From positions 1 to 41,598 of IMG/VR virus record IMGVR_UViG_3300005613_000147: DNA of 41,598 nucleotides, one strand, 5' to 3'. The DNA is from a virus. Shown piece after piece: positions 22,027 through 29,684 of the stretch. A program made the translations under genes and the position numbers. Every line of letters begins with the position of its first letter. Position 1 is the first letter of the stretch. The notes below the pieces were generated by a model, which was not told the origin of the DNA, did no database searches, and saw only the letters and a list, made by a program, of their open reading frames with translations.

Positions 22027-23643
22027 ATGGCGAAAAGGCGTGGAAGCTCTTTTGGGGCAGTCCGCAACAGCAAAGGGAATACTTTTGATACCTTTTCGCG
22101 TGCAGAAGACTTTGGTCCCAGTAACGTACAACCGATAAGGACAGAGTTCTCCAAAGGCTCGGTCCCTGATTCGATCTACTCTGCAAACAGAGAATCAGCT
22201 TGGTCTCGCTGGCGGCGAGGCTTTGAGTTGTACTGCAATACGCTCGCAGACAACACTTACAGCTACCCGTTTGATTACGCGCTTCCACTACCGCCAGGAA
22301 CCGTAATTCCTCCTGGAACTAATCCACCAAAGATCCCTGGTGTCTTCCAAGGTTTCCCAACAAAGAACAAAGAGTTTGGGATGCACTGGGCAGGTGTGCG
22401 TACTGCAGGCAGTCTCCGGTTCGATAACATCCGTGACTCCGGTAGCAACCCGTCTCCGATTGCGTCCGTCACTGAGGATGAAAACTATTGGTACGTCACC
22501 CTCAGCGGAGCCTGGAGCGCAGCCAATCCTCTTCCTCCACCGTTGTACATTCCGCCGGTTGTAATCGGTGGTCAAACCATTGTCCCCGCCCAGTATCCAA
22601 TCAACGGTGAAATCTTGGAAGATCGGATTGTTGCCGTTGGTGGCACTCCAATCAACTCTGAGACTATTGATCCTGCCACTCAGACGCGTTATGGATACGT
22701 TCAGGCTGTCCTTGTATCAACAGACGAAAAGACCGGCGTCCTGACGCTTCAGAAGCAAGGTTCAGTTGAGTCAACTTCTGATGCAGTCTTCCGTACTCCC
22801 TCATCTACTGCACCTCATGTTGGTCGGTTCCTGATGACTGGTACACGGTATTGCTGCTCTTGCCAAGACTTCACTCGTCGTGACTATGCCTACATGATGG
22901 GCCTTGGCAAAGGGAACCAGAAGGTCTTCCCACGCACCAGGGCAGCAACCATTAAGCCTGGTCGCTACGAGATCATGACTCTTGGCGGGCAGGTCGATAA
23001 CAGTGCAATGACCAGTGCCACGGTCAATCGTGGTATGCAGGTGGTTGCACCTGATGCCCAATATAATATTCCTCCTACAGTCACACCAAACTCCTCAGTA
23101 GTACCTGGAGCACTACGTGATAATCCGGGTGTGTTTAGGGACTTTGGTAAGCAATACACCAGGAATACGCCTCTTCCTTCCCTAGAGGGAGCAGTGTCAG
23201 AAGGCCCGCCAAGCTTTAATGACTATTCGACCAGACGTAATGCAGACGGTTCATACACCATTACTTCTCTCACTGACTTCTGGTCGCCTCTTCTCGATGA
23301 GTTGCGTTACTGCAAACACATCTATGCAATGAAATTTACCGAGAAAGTCTTCCCACCAGAACCGTCAGACCTTCCTGTTGACATGGGAAGCATCACAGAG
23401 TGGGAGCAGAATCTCGTCGCTCAAGCAGCTAAAGACAATGAGAAAGCAGGTTACAGCCTTGCAGCAAGAGGTTTGTCGATCATGGATGTACCTCCATACA
23501 ACTGCCAGGCACCAATGATGATGCCAATGATGCAGAAATTGTTTAACACCCCATCAACCTTTGTATTGATGTCAGGCTTTACGATGTTTGATAAGAATGG
23601 ACAAGCCTATGTTCCAGCACAAGGTGGTACACCGGGGGTCTAA
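22027..23643 (+). CDS. Structural protein with a widely split SWIM-like zinc motif (538 aa)
   Basis: ATG 22027, two bases after the preceding stop. Basic N-terminus (AKRRGSSFGAVRNSKGN) and Pro-rich segment near 85-110. A beta-rich middle contains TRYCCSCQDFTRRDYAYM with C277-x-C279. About 150 residues later comes LRYCKHIYAMKF with C429-x-H431. Together these match SWIM zinc-binding motifs (CxC...CxH, CKHI.A), but with a very long insertion. The C-terminus is Met/Pro-rich (MMMPMMQKLF). A large tail or baseplate-type protein is likely; the function of the zinc site is unknown. Confidence 0.7.
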   Translation: MAKRRGSSFGAVRNSKGNTFDTFSRAEDFGPSNVQPIRTEFSKGSVPDSIYSANRESAWSRWRRGFELYCNTLADNTYSYPFDYALPLPPGTVIPPGTNPPKIPGVFQGFPTKNKEFGMHWAGVRTAGSLRFDNIRDSGSNPSPIASVTEDENYWYVTLSGAWSAANPLPPPLYIPPVVIGGQTIVPAQYPINGEILEDRIVAVGGTPINSETIDPATQTRYGYVQAVLVSTDEKTGVLTLQKQGSVESTSDAVFRTPSSTAPHVGRFLMTGTRYCCSCQDFTRRDYAYMMGLGKGNQKVFPRTRAATIKPGRYEIMTLGGQVDNSAMTSATVNRGMQVVAPDAQYNIPPTVTPNSSVVPGALRDNPGVFRDFGKQYTRNTPLPSLEGAVSEGPPSFNDYSTRRNADGSYTITSLTDFWSPLLDELRYCKHIYAMKFTEKVFPPEPSDLPVDMGSITEWEQNLVAQAAKDNEKAGYSLAARGLSIMDVPPYNCQAPMMMPMMQKLFNTPSTFVLMSGFTMFDKNGQAYVPAQGGTPGV

Positions 23644-23867
23644 TGGCTGAGTTTGGTGAGATTACAGATGGAACATTTGTTCTATCCCCAGAGCAACAAG
23701 CTGTTCGGAAATATGGCTTCAGTGAGATCAAAGCCAGTGGGATCCCAACGGTTTATCACGTTGGTGATGTGGTCAACCTACCGTACGCCTCAGGTGAAAT
23801 CTCGTCCATCGAGGCAATCGGCTTAGCATGGGCAGCTTTCTCTAGCGGCGTAGCACCAGAAACTTAA
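23643..23867 (+). CDS. Hypothetical protein (74 aa)
   Basis: Starts in a TAATGG overlap with the 538-residue protein and is probably its partner. A small acidic protein (EITDGTFVLSPEQQAVRKYG; EISSIEAIGLAWAAFSSG). No family recognised. Its stop codon lies in the TTAACA of a possible promoter for the recombinase-like gene. Confidence 0.6.
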   Translation: MAEFGEITDGTFVLSPEQQAVRKYGFSEIKASGIPTVYHVGDVVNLPYASGEISSIEAIGLAWAAFSSGVAPET

Positions 23868-23913
23868 CATAAACTTTATTAATGTATACTTGTATTAAGT
23901 CTCACGAGACTTA
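23864..23913 (+). promoter_or_regulatory. Promoter with overlapping 18-bp palindromic operator
   Basis: TTAACA (23864-23869) and TATACT (23885-23890), spaced 15 bases, form a plausible promoter. Six bases further is a perfect palindrome TAAGTCTC-AC-GAGACTTA (23896-23913), placed over the expected transcription start. It precedes the recombinase-like gene. It could be an operator for the nearby helix-turn-helix protein, a recombination site or an RNA hairpin. Confidence 0.5.
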
Positions 23914-23932
23914 TTAAGCATTCCTTTACCCC

Positions 23933-24409
23933 TTGCGACCTGGAACCACTGACCGTTATGGTCTGGTTGTCCAGCTCATCTCAGATATGACTCACCAACC
24001 GCCTGTGGATCAGCGGATTGTTGACGAGTACTTCCAGCTGATCTCCCATCGCAAAACAAAAGACGTAGCTTGGCTTTACGCCATGGTCGCTACCTATGGT
24101 CTCAAGCCTGAAGAACTAGAAGGGTTCACCTGGGCATCAGGCTTTACACTCTGTATCAAAACTCGTAAGCGCCCCGTTTCTCCCCTTCACCCCCAGTGGG
24201 CTTTCCTCTTTGAACTCAAAGAAAAACAGCCCCGCGATCTGCGAAGCTGCTGGTCGTCCCTCTGTTCATCCCTCTACAGAGCTATTGCGTACCAGGATGT
24301 TCAGATGAACATCACTGATCTGCTCTTAGCTCACGGACTCCGTAAAGCCCATGACAAGCATTTCAAGCAGCAGAAGGCATCTTCCCCTGCTTATGCAGTT
24401 GCTTCCTGA
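23933..24409 (+). CDS. Tyrosine-recombinase-like protein, truncated (158 aa)
   Basis: TTG 23933 is the first in-frame start; ATG 23990 is an alternative. The sequence resembles the catalytic half of cyanobacterial and phage tyrosine integrases: LYAMVATYGLKPEELEGFTW (box I, with Lys58 where Arg is expected), FTLCIKTRKRPVSPLHPQW (strand pair with basic residues) and LLAHGLRKAH (HxLR at 134-137). It ends soon after, without the usual second histidine and catalytic tyrosine. It is therefore probably inactive or repurposed. Its 3' end overlaps the opposing helix-turn-helix gene by 47 bases. Confidence 0.55.
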   Translation: MRPGTTDRYGLVVQLISDMTHQPPVDQRIVDEYFQLISHRKTKDVAWLYAMVATYGLKPEELEGFTWASGFTLCIKTRKRPVSPLHPQWAFLFELKEKQPRDLRSCWSSLCSSLYRAIAYQDVQMNITDLLLAHGLRKAHDKHFKQQKASSPAYAVAS

Positions 24410-24581
24410 CTGCGCCAACATGCCAGCGATAGCTGTCACGCGAACGAGTCTCTGGGAAAGCAGCGAAGTGAGGACCCAGCTTTAGGGTGCCATCATCCCG
24501 GTACTTGAACAGGGTTTTGCGGTCGATACCAAGGAGATCTTCCGCTTTCTGGACAGAGACCCATCCGTTGGTGGTGGTCAT
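24363..24581 (-). CDS. Excisionase-like helix-turn-helix protein (72 aa)
   Basis: ATG at 24581, read leftwards. The N-terminus has a helix-turn-helix (WVSVQKAEDLLGIDRKTLFK) followed by a wing-like segment (YRDDGTLKLGPHFAAFP) and RDSYRWHVGAVRKQL, as in small MerR/excisionase-type DNA-binding proteins. The layout resembles the larger protein at 32814. It converges on and overlaps the recombinase-like gene. Upstream of its start are inverted repeats at 24604-24628 that could be autoregulatory sites. Confidence 0.7.
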   Translation of the reverse strand: MTTTNGWVSVQKAEDLLGIDRKTLFKYRDDGTLKLGPHFAAFPETRSRDSYRWHVGAVRKQLHKQGKMPSAA

Positions 24582-24603
24582 GGCGTGGAAAAACGCTTAC
24601 TGA

Positions 24604-24628
24604 CGTACCGTAGTGGGTACGAATACCC
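24604..24628. repeat. Overlapping inverted repeats between divergent HTH and HNH genes
   Basis: CGTACC (24604-24609) pairs with GGTACG (24616-24621), and GGGTA (24615-24619) pairs with TACCC (24624-24628). The central GGGTACG can therefore pair either way. Three alternating half-sites in a divergent control region suggest an operator array for the adjacent HTH protein, or alternative RNA hairpins in its leader. Confidence 0.5.
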
Positions 24629-24690
24629 TGTCAATAGTCTTAAAGAAACTTTTATCTCTATTCTTTCCCGTGAGAAGTATGTGGGGAAAT

Positions 24691-24696
24691 TAGAAT
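24691..24696 (+). promoter_or_regulatory. TANAAT promoter-like box (TAGAAT)
   Basis: TAGAAT, 22 bases before the HNH gene start. It would drive the HNH gene and the coupled 888-residue protein. Confidence 0.45.
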
Positions 24697-24718
24697 AAAT
24701 TAACGGCAACTAAAGAGT

Positions 24719-25084
24719 ATGTTCAACTGTGAACAGGATCCCGTCGCCCTGCTCATTGAATTAACTCCCAAGTTAGCGAAGAAACGTTATCGACAATCCA
24801 TATACGAAGCCTGGAACCACTGCTGCGGTTACTGCGGAGAAGAAGCTACTTCCCTTGACCACATCATTCCCAAGTACAGGTCAGGCTCGTCAAACCGAAA
24901 CAATTTACTCCCGAGCTGCCAGCGCTGCAATTGCAACAAATCCAGCCAGGATCTAGACGTTTGGTATCCGCAGCAAGAGTTTTATTGCCATAATCGGCAC
25001 GCTAAAATAAAGAATTGGATGGACCAGGAGATGATCGACATCTTCTCCTACTGTCCGATTGACCCGCAACCTCTAGCCAGCTGA
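24719..25084 (+). CDS. HNH endonuclease (121 aa)
   Basis: A compact zinc-type HNH nuclease. C36-x-x-C39 (CCGYCGEE), LDHIIPKYRSGSSNRNNLLP with H48 and N61/N62, then C67-x-x-C70 (CQRCNCNKSSQD). This is the McrA-like HNH with both CxxC pairs and the N...K ending. Its stop overlaps the start of the next gene (TGATG). Phage HNH proteins either assist packaging beside terminase or are homing nucleases; the distance from terL favours the latter. Confidence 0.85.
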   Translation: MFNCEQDPVALLIELTPKLAKKRYRQSIYEAWNHCCGYCGEEATSLDHIIPKYRSGSSNRNNLLPSCQRCNCNKSSQDLDVWYPQQEFYCHNRHAKIKNWMDQEMIDIFSYCPIDPQPLAS

Positions 25085-27750
25085 TGGGCCTCGTCTATAA
25101 CGTTAAGGATAAAAAGTTTGACGTCTCGTACGAGAAGACCGATTACAAGACTGATCGTAAAACCAATGCGCCAACGTCTGAAACGTACCACATAATCTGG
25201 GGTAACGGCGGGTACATTACCTATTTCAGCACCCAGCCCCCCAACGAAGGCAACTTTAAGGACGCTAAAGGAAGTACAAGCGTCACGACTGGCACGTCAG
25301 GTAAGGGTGGTGATTTCGTAGATTTGTTGGTTGGCGCTGGTGCAAATAAAGACAGCGCATCAGGTTTTTCTAATAGATTTAACCAGTCGATTACTCGAAA
25401 TATACAAAATTATGACGCAAATATAAACAACGATAGGCTAAATAAGATTGCTAAGGCCGACAATGCTGAAGGCCAAAGATACAATAATGCCTATAACACA
25501 GTATTAAAAACAGCAAGCAATACGCGAGGTGGCGACTACACTGATATGCGCCAATTGGTTAGAAACATCAAGGGCGTAGACAGTAAAACCTTAGCCAATT
25601 TAGAGAAAGATTATAAGCGTTTTTACCAAACGGAAAAGCTTCAAACCTGGGATTCAGGCCTTGGGGCGAAACCCCCCTATGGGGATTTTGACGGTAAGTA
25701 TTACGGTAAGACTTACACAGACGTTTCAGATACGTGGAAAAACGCAGTTGCCAACGACGACATTGACATCACAGAACGATACGTTAATGAGAATGGCTTT
25801 TATTTAAACCACTACACAAACCAGGGAAAAGCCGCAGGCAATCGTGGTAACGCACCAGAGAAGACAAGTGCCGCAACAGAATATCTTGAAAAGAAACCAA
25901 CAGATAAAGACTTGCAAGATGTACGCAATCTGCAGTTAGGCGTTGATACACAGACACAAGCAGAAAGGATTTTAAACATCCCCCAGGTTGCAGAGCAGTG
26001 GGATCTGGCTAAACGGAATGATCCCTACTGGAGAAAACTAGGAAAAGAATATTTTCTTGATGTAAATAAACCAGATGAATTTGCTACGTTATTCCGTTTA
26101 TCTGATAGGCCGGAAGATAAACAAGTCAGCCTTGATTACAACATTAATGCTGGTTACGGTATTACTCAATTAGAAGACGCGTTAAACGAAGCAGTTGGTG
26201 AGAAGGCGACTGTTGATGTCAAGAAATTTGGTGCTTTGGCCCAGGATGTTTTAAAAGAAACAATCAATGAGATGAAGCAGGCTAAAGCCAAAGAAGAGAT
26301 ACTGGATCTTTTTAGAGGTTTTAGTGGCTTCAGTGAAATAATGGATATCAACTCACAGCTAAGCAATTCCATCCTTGGCGACACTGGTGTTGGTGGCCTT
26401 CTTTCTTTCACCTCTGGAGGCAAAGCAGAAGAATCCCTGGAGAAAAGCTTGCAGGGAATCACGGGCATTGGAAATAACGCTACATACAACTGGCAGCAAT
26501 GGTTTGATACTGAATTAAAGAAACGTTATGAAGAAGATTTAGAGCTTGGTTATACCACTGCAGAGGCAGAAGATAAAATCAAAATTGAAGCTGACTTTGC
26601 ACGTCAATTTGTAGATGATTATTTGATTCCTCGTTTTGATACTTCTCGTTCCATGGATGAATTTGTTGAGTATCTTGATATCAGGCAAGAAGAGCAAAAC
26701 CCGTTCCAAAGTCAAGACATGGTGAACGCTGTCAACCTTGTTGCTGATTTACGTGCCCAGCGTTATTTGGATGATATTAAAACTAAGTCTGATCGGTATT
26801 TTGATTCTGAGTTTTATTTTAATCCTGTCGGAGATAAAGCTAGAGAAACTGCTTATGCTGATCAAGCAAAAACTGTTGCAGAGGACTGGGAAGCAGCAAA
26901 GGCTGGCGATGAATACTGGGCTCAGCAAGCGTATCGTTTTGCAGTTAATGTCAACGATAAAGATGCATTTGCTCGAATGCATTTCCAAATTAAAGGACAA
27001 GGTAGAGGTTATGACGCTGCAGAAGATATTCTGAACGCTGGCAAAGTTCAAGATGAGATCTACAACAATATTCTGCCTGCGCTTAAAGAAGAAGCACTTA
27101 AACAAGGTTCTGTCTTTGGTCAGTTCATCACACCAGAAGAATTTGCTGATGAGATGCTTAAGGGCCTCGATCCAAACGACAAGTCAACCTGGGACGAAGT
27201 TCTCCAGCGTTATGGTTTGACTGATTTCAAAGGAACTGTTGAAGAACTGAAAGAATATATTGTCGAAACACTGCGTACTGGTTCTGCTCAGAAGATCCGA
27301 GAAGAAATTAAATTCCTTAATGAAAAACGCCAGCGTCCTACACAGGAAGTTCTTGGTCTTACCTACATCGAAAGACCAGAAGACTATAAAGATGAACAAG
27401 CCAAAGGTGATACTAAGCTTTACAAAGTATTTCAATCAGCTGGTTATCAAGGAACAGAAGACGAGTTTTACGAAAAATTCTTCCCTGATTTAGAACGCAG
27501 TGAACAAACTCTTCTTACTAAAGCAGGCAGTAACGATGCACTTGAGTCTTATGGCCTTGATTTAAATGACCCATTCGCATCTCTTGGTACTATTGAAAGT
27601 TTCTTTGATGACACTCCTATTACCGATGAAGGAACAACTAAAGAATCGAGTTTCTTCAGCGTAGGATTAGATGATGAAGACGAGGATTACAAGTCTAAAT
27701 CCGGCGAAAAAATCCTTGGTGAATTTACTTCGATGTTTAAAGGGCTCTAA
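25084..27750 (+). CDS. Very large hypothetical virion protein with internal duplication (888 aa)
   Basis: Coupled by TGATG to the HNH gene. The N-terminal 60 residues form a beta-type domain (VYNVKDKKFDVSYEK; YHIIWGNGGYITYFSTQ). The rest is highly charged and helical. Two segments, at about residues 302-340 and 598-636, are clearly related (VAEQWDLAKRNDPYW against VAEDWEAAKAGDEYW, with similar continuation). The C-terminus is acidic (GLDDEDEDYKSKSG). No transmembrane run or tape-measure-like repeat is obvious. It is the second largest protein here; a tail or internal ejection protein is a guess. Confidence 0.75.
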   Translation: MGLVYNVKDKKFDVSYEKTDYKTDRKTNAPTSETYHIIWGNGGYITYFSTQPPNEGNFKDAKGSTSVTTGTSGKGGDFVDLLVGAGANKDSASGFSNRFNQSITRNIQNYDANINNDRLNKIAKADNAEGQRYNNAYNTVLKTASNTRGGDYTDMRQLVRNIKGVDSKTLANLEKDYKRFYQTEKLQTWDSGLGAKPPYGDFDGKYYGKTYTDVSDTWKNAVANDDIDITERYVNENGFYLNHYTNQGKAAGNRGNAPEKTSAATEYLEKKPTDKDLQDVRNLQLGVDTQTQAERILNIPQVAEQWDLAKRNDPYWRKLGKEYFLDVNKPDEFATLFRLSDRPEDKQVSLDYNINAGYGITQLEDALNEAVGEKATVDVKKFGALAQDVLKETINEMKQAKAKEEILDLFRGFSGFSEIMDINSQLSNSILGDTGVGGLLSFTSGGKAEESLEKSLQGITGIGNNATYNWQQWFDTELKKRYEEDLELGYTTAEAEDKIKIEADFARQFVDDYLIPRFDTSRSMDEFVEYLDIRQEEQNPFQSQDMVNAVNLVADLRAQRYLDDIKTKSDRYFDSEFYFNPVGDKARETAYADQAKTVAEDWEAAKAGDEYWAQQAYRFAVNVNDKDAFARMHFQIKGQGRGYDAAEDILNAGKVQDEIYNNILPALKEEALKQGSVFGQFITPEEFADEMLKGLDPNDKSTWDEVLQRYGLTDFKGTVEELKEYIVETLRTGSAQKIREEIKFLNEKRQRPTQEVLGLTYIERPEDYKDEQAKGDTKLYKVFQSAGYQGTEDEFYEKFFPDLERSEQTLLTKAGSNDALESYGLDLNDPFASLGTIESFFDDTPITDEGTTKESSFFSVGLDDEDEDYKSKSGEKILGEFTSMFKGL

Positions 27751-28139
27751 TGTCTGAGAAACATAAGAAAGCTGCTAAAGCGGCAAAGTCATATAAGAAA
27801 GGTCAAGAGCTAAAAGAAAGCCTGACTCCTAACAAGCCAGTGCGTACTCCTGGTCATCCCACCAAGAGTCATGTGGTCCTTGCCAAGGAAGGAGACAAGG
27901 AGAAAGTCATTCGTTTTGGGCAGCAAGGCGTAGAAGGTGCAGGCAAAAATCCCAAGACTGAAAAAGATAAAGCACGCAAGAAGTCATATTACGCTCGTCA
28001 TAATGCACAAGATCCGAGTCCCGACAAATTCTCTGCACGATACTGGAGCCATAAGACGAAGTGGATGATTTTAAGTGGTGTATTAGGGGCTGATGCGATT
28101 ATGCAATGCCTTCATCATGCTGGAATCATGTTGACGTAA
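27750..28139 (+). CDS. Basic protein with YYARHNAQDP...SARYWSHKTKW motif (129 aa)
   Basis: TAATG overlap with the 888-residue gene. Lys-rich N-terminus (KHKKAAKAAKSYKKGQELKE), a middle with SHVVLAKEGDKEKVIRFGQQ, and KKSYYARHNAQDPSPDKFSA followed by RYWSHKTKW. The last part is a signature of small phage proteins of unknown function that I have seen annotated only as hypothetical. A short hydrophobic C-terminus follows (ILSGVLGADAIMQCLHHAG). Possibly a DNA-associated virion protein. Confidence 0.75.
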   Translation: MSEKHKKAAKAAKSYKKGQELKESLTPNKPVRTPGHPTKSHVVLAKEGDKEKVIRFGQQGVEGAGKNPKTEKDKARKKSYYARHNAQDPSPDKFSARYWSHKTKWMILSGVLGADAIMQCLHHAGIMLT

Positions 28140-28196
28140 ATAGGCGTGCCAGACGCACTGTTTCTTGTTAGATCGACAAAGTTACGCACTTAAATC

Positions 28197-28313
28197 ATGC
28201 GCAAAGGTTCCACTACTTTCCAATCAGGTCCTCCGAAAAAAACGAAGCAGGGCCAGGGGAAGCACTCAAAACCAAATCACGGAAGAAAAAAAACTCGAGG
28301 TCAGGGTAAATAA
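28197..28313 (+). CDS. Tiny basic protein (38 aa)
   Basis: A complete 38-codon gene from ATG 28197 to TAA 28313. Sequence begins MRKGSTTFQSGPPKKTKQ and ends HGRKKTRGQGK; it has no acidic residues. Similar Arg/Lys/Gly mini-proteins with a GPPKKTKQG-like core occur in cyanophages as far as I recall. Its role is unknown; nucleic-acid binding is inferred from charge. Confidence 0.6.
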   Translation: MRKGSTTFQSGPPKKTKQGQGKHSKPNHGRKKTRGQGK

Positions 28314-28347
28314 TTGTGTATGATTGGGGATAATAATAGTTATCCTC

Positions 28348-29013
28348 ATGTCTGATTTTTCGCATGCCGTTAACTTGATTAGTAAGTACGAAGGCTATAG
28401 CGAAAAAGCATACCCAGACCCAGACTCAGGTGGAGAACCCTACACCATTGGTTACGGAACTCAGTTTTATCCTGATGGAACTCCTGTAAAGCAGGGACAG
28501 CGTTGCAGTAAGCAGAGAGCACTCGAATATCTTTTCCACGAAGTTCAAATTATTGATACCCAGCTCGCCAAGTTAAACCTTGGGCTTGATGATCATATGC
28601 GTCAAGCTTTGATCTCGTTTATCCACTCGATTGGCTGGGAACCTTTCTTTTACAGCTCTATCGTCGACCTTATTGAAATTGAAGACTTCTGCTCAGTAAC
28701 CAAAGAAATCTCCAACTGGATCTTCGATGCAGACCACAAGGTGATCGGTGGTCTTCTGGATCGGAGACGAGAAGAAGTCAACTTATTCCTCTATGAAGTT
28801 GATGCCAATCCCTGGGCCTCCACTGAGATCTTGCTTGCTGCATTCCGTAATTATGCAGATGCGCCCCACGAAGTAAGGGCAATTCGAGAACTGGAAGCTA
28901 ACATCAGTCCTTACATCCTTTCCAAGTTTGCCAACGATTTTTGTGTGGTGAACAATCCTTGGGATGACTTCAGCCAGGAGGAGTTGGACTCTATCTTTAA
29001 TACTTGGTCTTAG
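28348..29013 (+). CDS. GH24-type phage lysozyme (221 aa)
   Basis: A muramidase that hydrolyses the N-acetylmuramic acid to N-acetylglucosamine bond. The start is taken as ATG 28348; TTG 28324 is possible but less likely. The active-site region is LISKYEGYSEKAYPDPDSGG with Glu15 as catalytic acid, followed by Asp24/Asp26 and PYTIGYGT with Thr33, the T4-type E-D-T triad. LGLDDHMRQALISFIHSIGW matches the helical lobe. About 80 C-terminal residues beyond the domain are acidic and helical, ending DDFSQEELDSIFNTWS. It is one of four wall-directed proteins in the window. Confidence 0.85.
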   Translation: MSDFSHAVNLISKYEGYSEKAYPDPDSGGEPYTIGYGTQFYPDGTPVKQGQRCSKQRALEYLFHEVQIIDTQLAKLNLGLDDHMRQALISFIHSIGWEPFFYSSIVDLIEIEDFCSVTKEISNWIFDADHKVIGGLLDRRREEVNLFLYEVDANPWASTEILLAAFRNYADAPHEVRAIRELEANISPYILSKFANDFCVVNNPWDDFSQEELDSIFNTWS

Positions 29014-29016
29014 AAT
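29011..29016 (+). promoter_or_regulatory. TANAAT promoter-like box (TAGAAT)
   Basis: TAGAAT overlapping the stop of the lysozyme gene, 26 bases before the nblA-like ATG; AGGAAG between them serves as ribosome site. This would give nblA its own promoter. Confidence 0.45.
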
Positions 29017-29042
29017 AAAAAGAACAAAGACCAGGAAGTGTC

Positions 29043-29336
29043 ATGGATCGATCAGTCGAACCGCGGGAATTCCAACTTCCATTGGAATTGCAGTTCTCAA
29101 TGCGCAAAGCAGAACTTGCAGCGCAAGAGATGACGTGGGAAGAGCTGTACGCCGCACTTCTTAACCTCTACCACCAGCGACTGATGGAGTGGTACGCCGT
29201 CAAAACTCTGATGGCAGAAGAGGAAGTTGATATTGACTTCGACATCCCCACCGACCTGGAGTTGGCAGAACTCGCTGCCGCCTGTGTGATGTCAGGCGAC
29301 GACGAAGAGGATGAAGGTGAAGTTCTTCCTTTCTAG
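29043..29336 (+). CDS. nblA: NblA-like phycobilisome degradation protein (97 aa)
   Basis: NblA proteins act as adaptors that bring phycobilisome subunits to the Clp protease, and some freshwater cyanophages carry a copy. Residues 8-56 fit the family: FQLPLELQFSMRKAELAAQE, then MTWEELYAALLNLYHQRLME and YAVKTLM. This parallels the cyanobacterial pattern LSLEQQF..R....V..MS..QA..FL..LY.Q.......Y..LL. It is longer than typical NblA (about 60 residues) by an acidic C-terminal tail (VDIDFDIPTDLELAELAAA). Its stop interlocks with that of the opposing DUF3310 gene in CTAG. Confidence 0.7.
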   Translation: MDRSVEPREFQLPLELQFSMRKAELAAQEMTWEELYAALLNLYHQRLMEWYAVKTLMAEEEVDIDFDIPTDLELAELAAACVMSGDDEEDEGEVLPF

Positions 29337-29650
29337 CTGCTCTGCGTTTCGTCTAATTGAATAAGTCTATCGAGATACCACTGTGCCTTCTTCAGTGATT
29401 CTGTCCCGCCTTTATGCCTCTCACGCCAAATATACTTCTGGATGTTTCCTTTCAGAAATCCCCGATACTCCTCGTTGGTTAGGGCTGACTCGATTGCTTC
29501 AATACATTCGACACATCCTCCGTCCGTATAGTGCGGAGGATGAGAGACCATATCCGGAGTAATGACCGGGGGCTCTTCTTTTGTTGCCCAGGGAACAGGG
29601 CACACACCGCCAGGGCATTCACTGACAGGTTCAAAAAAATCTCTTGGCAT
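29333..29650 (-). CDS. DUF3310 (SaV-like) protein (105 aa)
   Basis: Residues 35-97 match the DUF3310 signature: VSHPPHYTDGGCVECIEAIE, then YRGFLKGNIQKYIWRERHKG and LKKAQWYLDRLI. This family is widespread in phages and is linked to nucleotide metabolism, but its reaction is unproved. The N-terminus is Pro/Cys-rich (SECPGGVCPVPW). It runs convergent to nblA with overlapping stops. Confidence 0.85.
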   Translation of the reverse strand: MPRDFFEPVSECPGGVCPVPWATKEEPPVITPDMVSHPPHYTDGGCVECIEAIESALTNEEYRGFLKGNIQKYIWRERHKGGTESLKKAQWYLDRLIQLDETQSS

Positions 29651-29663
29651 CTTTAAAAGTTGT

Positions 29664-29669
29664 TAAAAT
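29664..29669 (+). promoter_or_regulatory. TANAAT promoter-like box (TAAAAT)
   Basis: TAAAAT between the divergent DUF3310 gene and the broken HNH gene, 16 bases before a TTG start for the latter. Confidence 0.4.
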
Positions 29670-29684
29670 AAAAGGGTAGCAGAG

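Noticed and set aside
25084-27750. Calling the 888-residue protein a tape measure
   Set aside because: It lacks hydrophobic segments and tandem helical repeats expected of tape measures, and position after an HNH gene gives no support.
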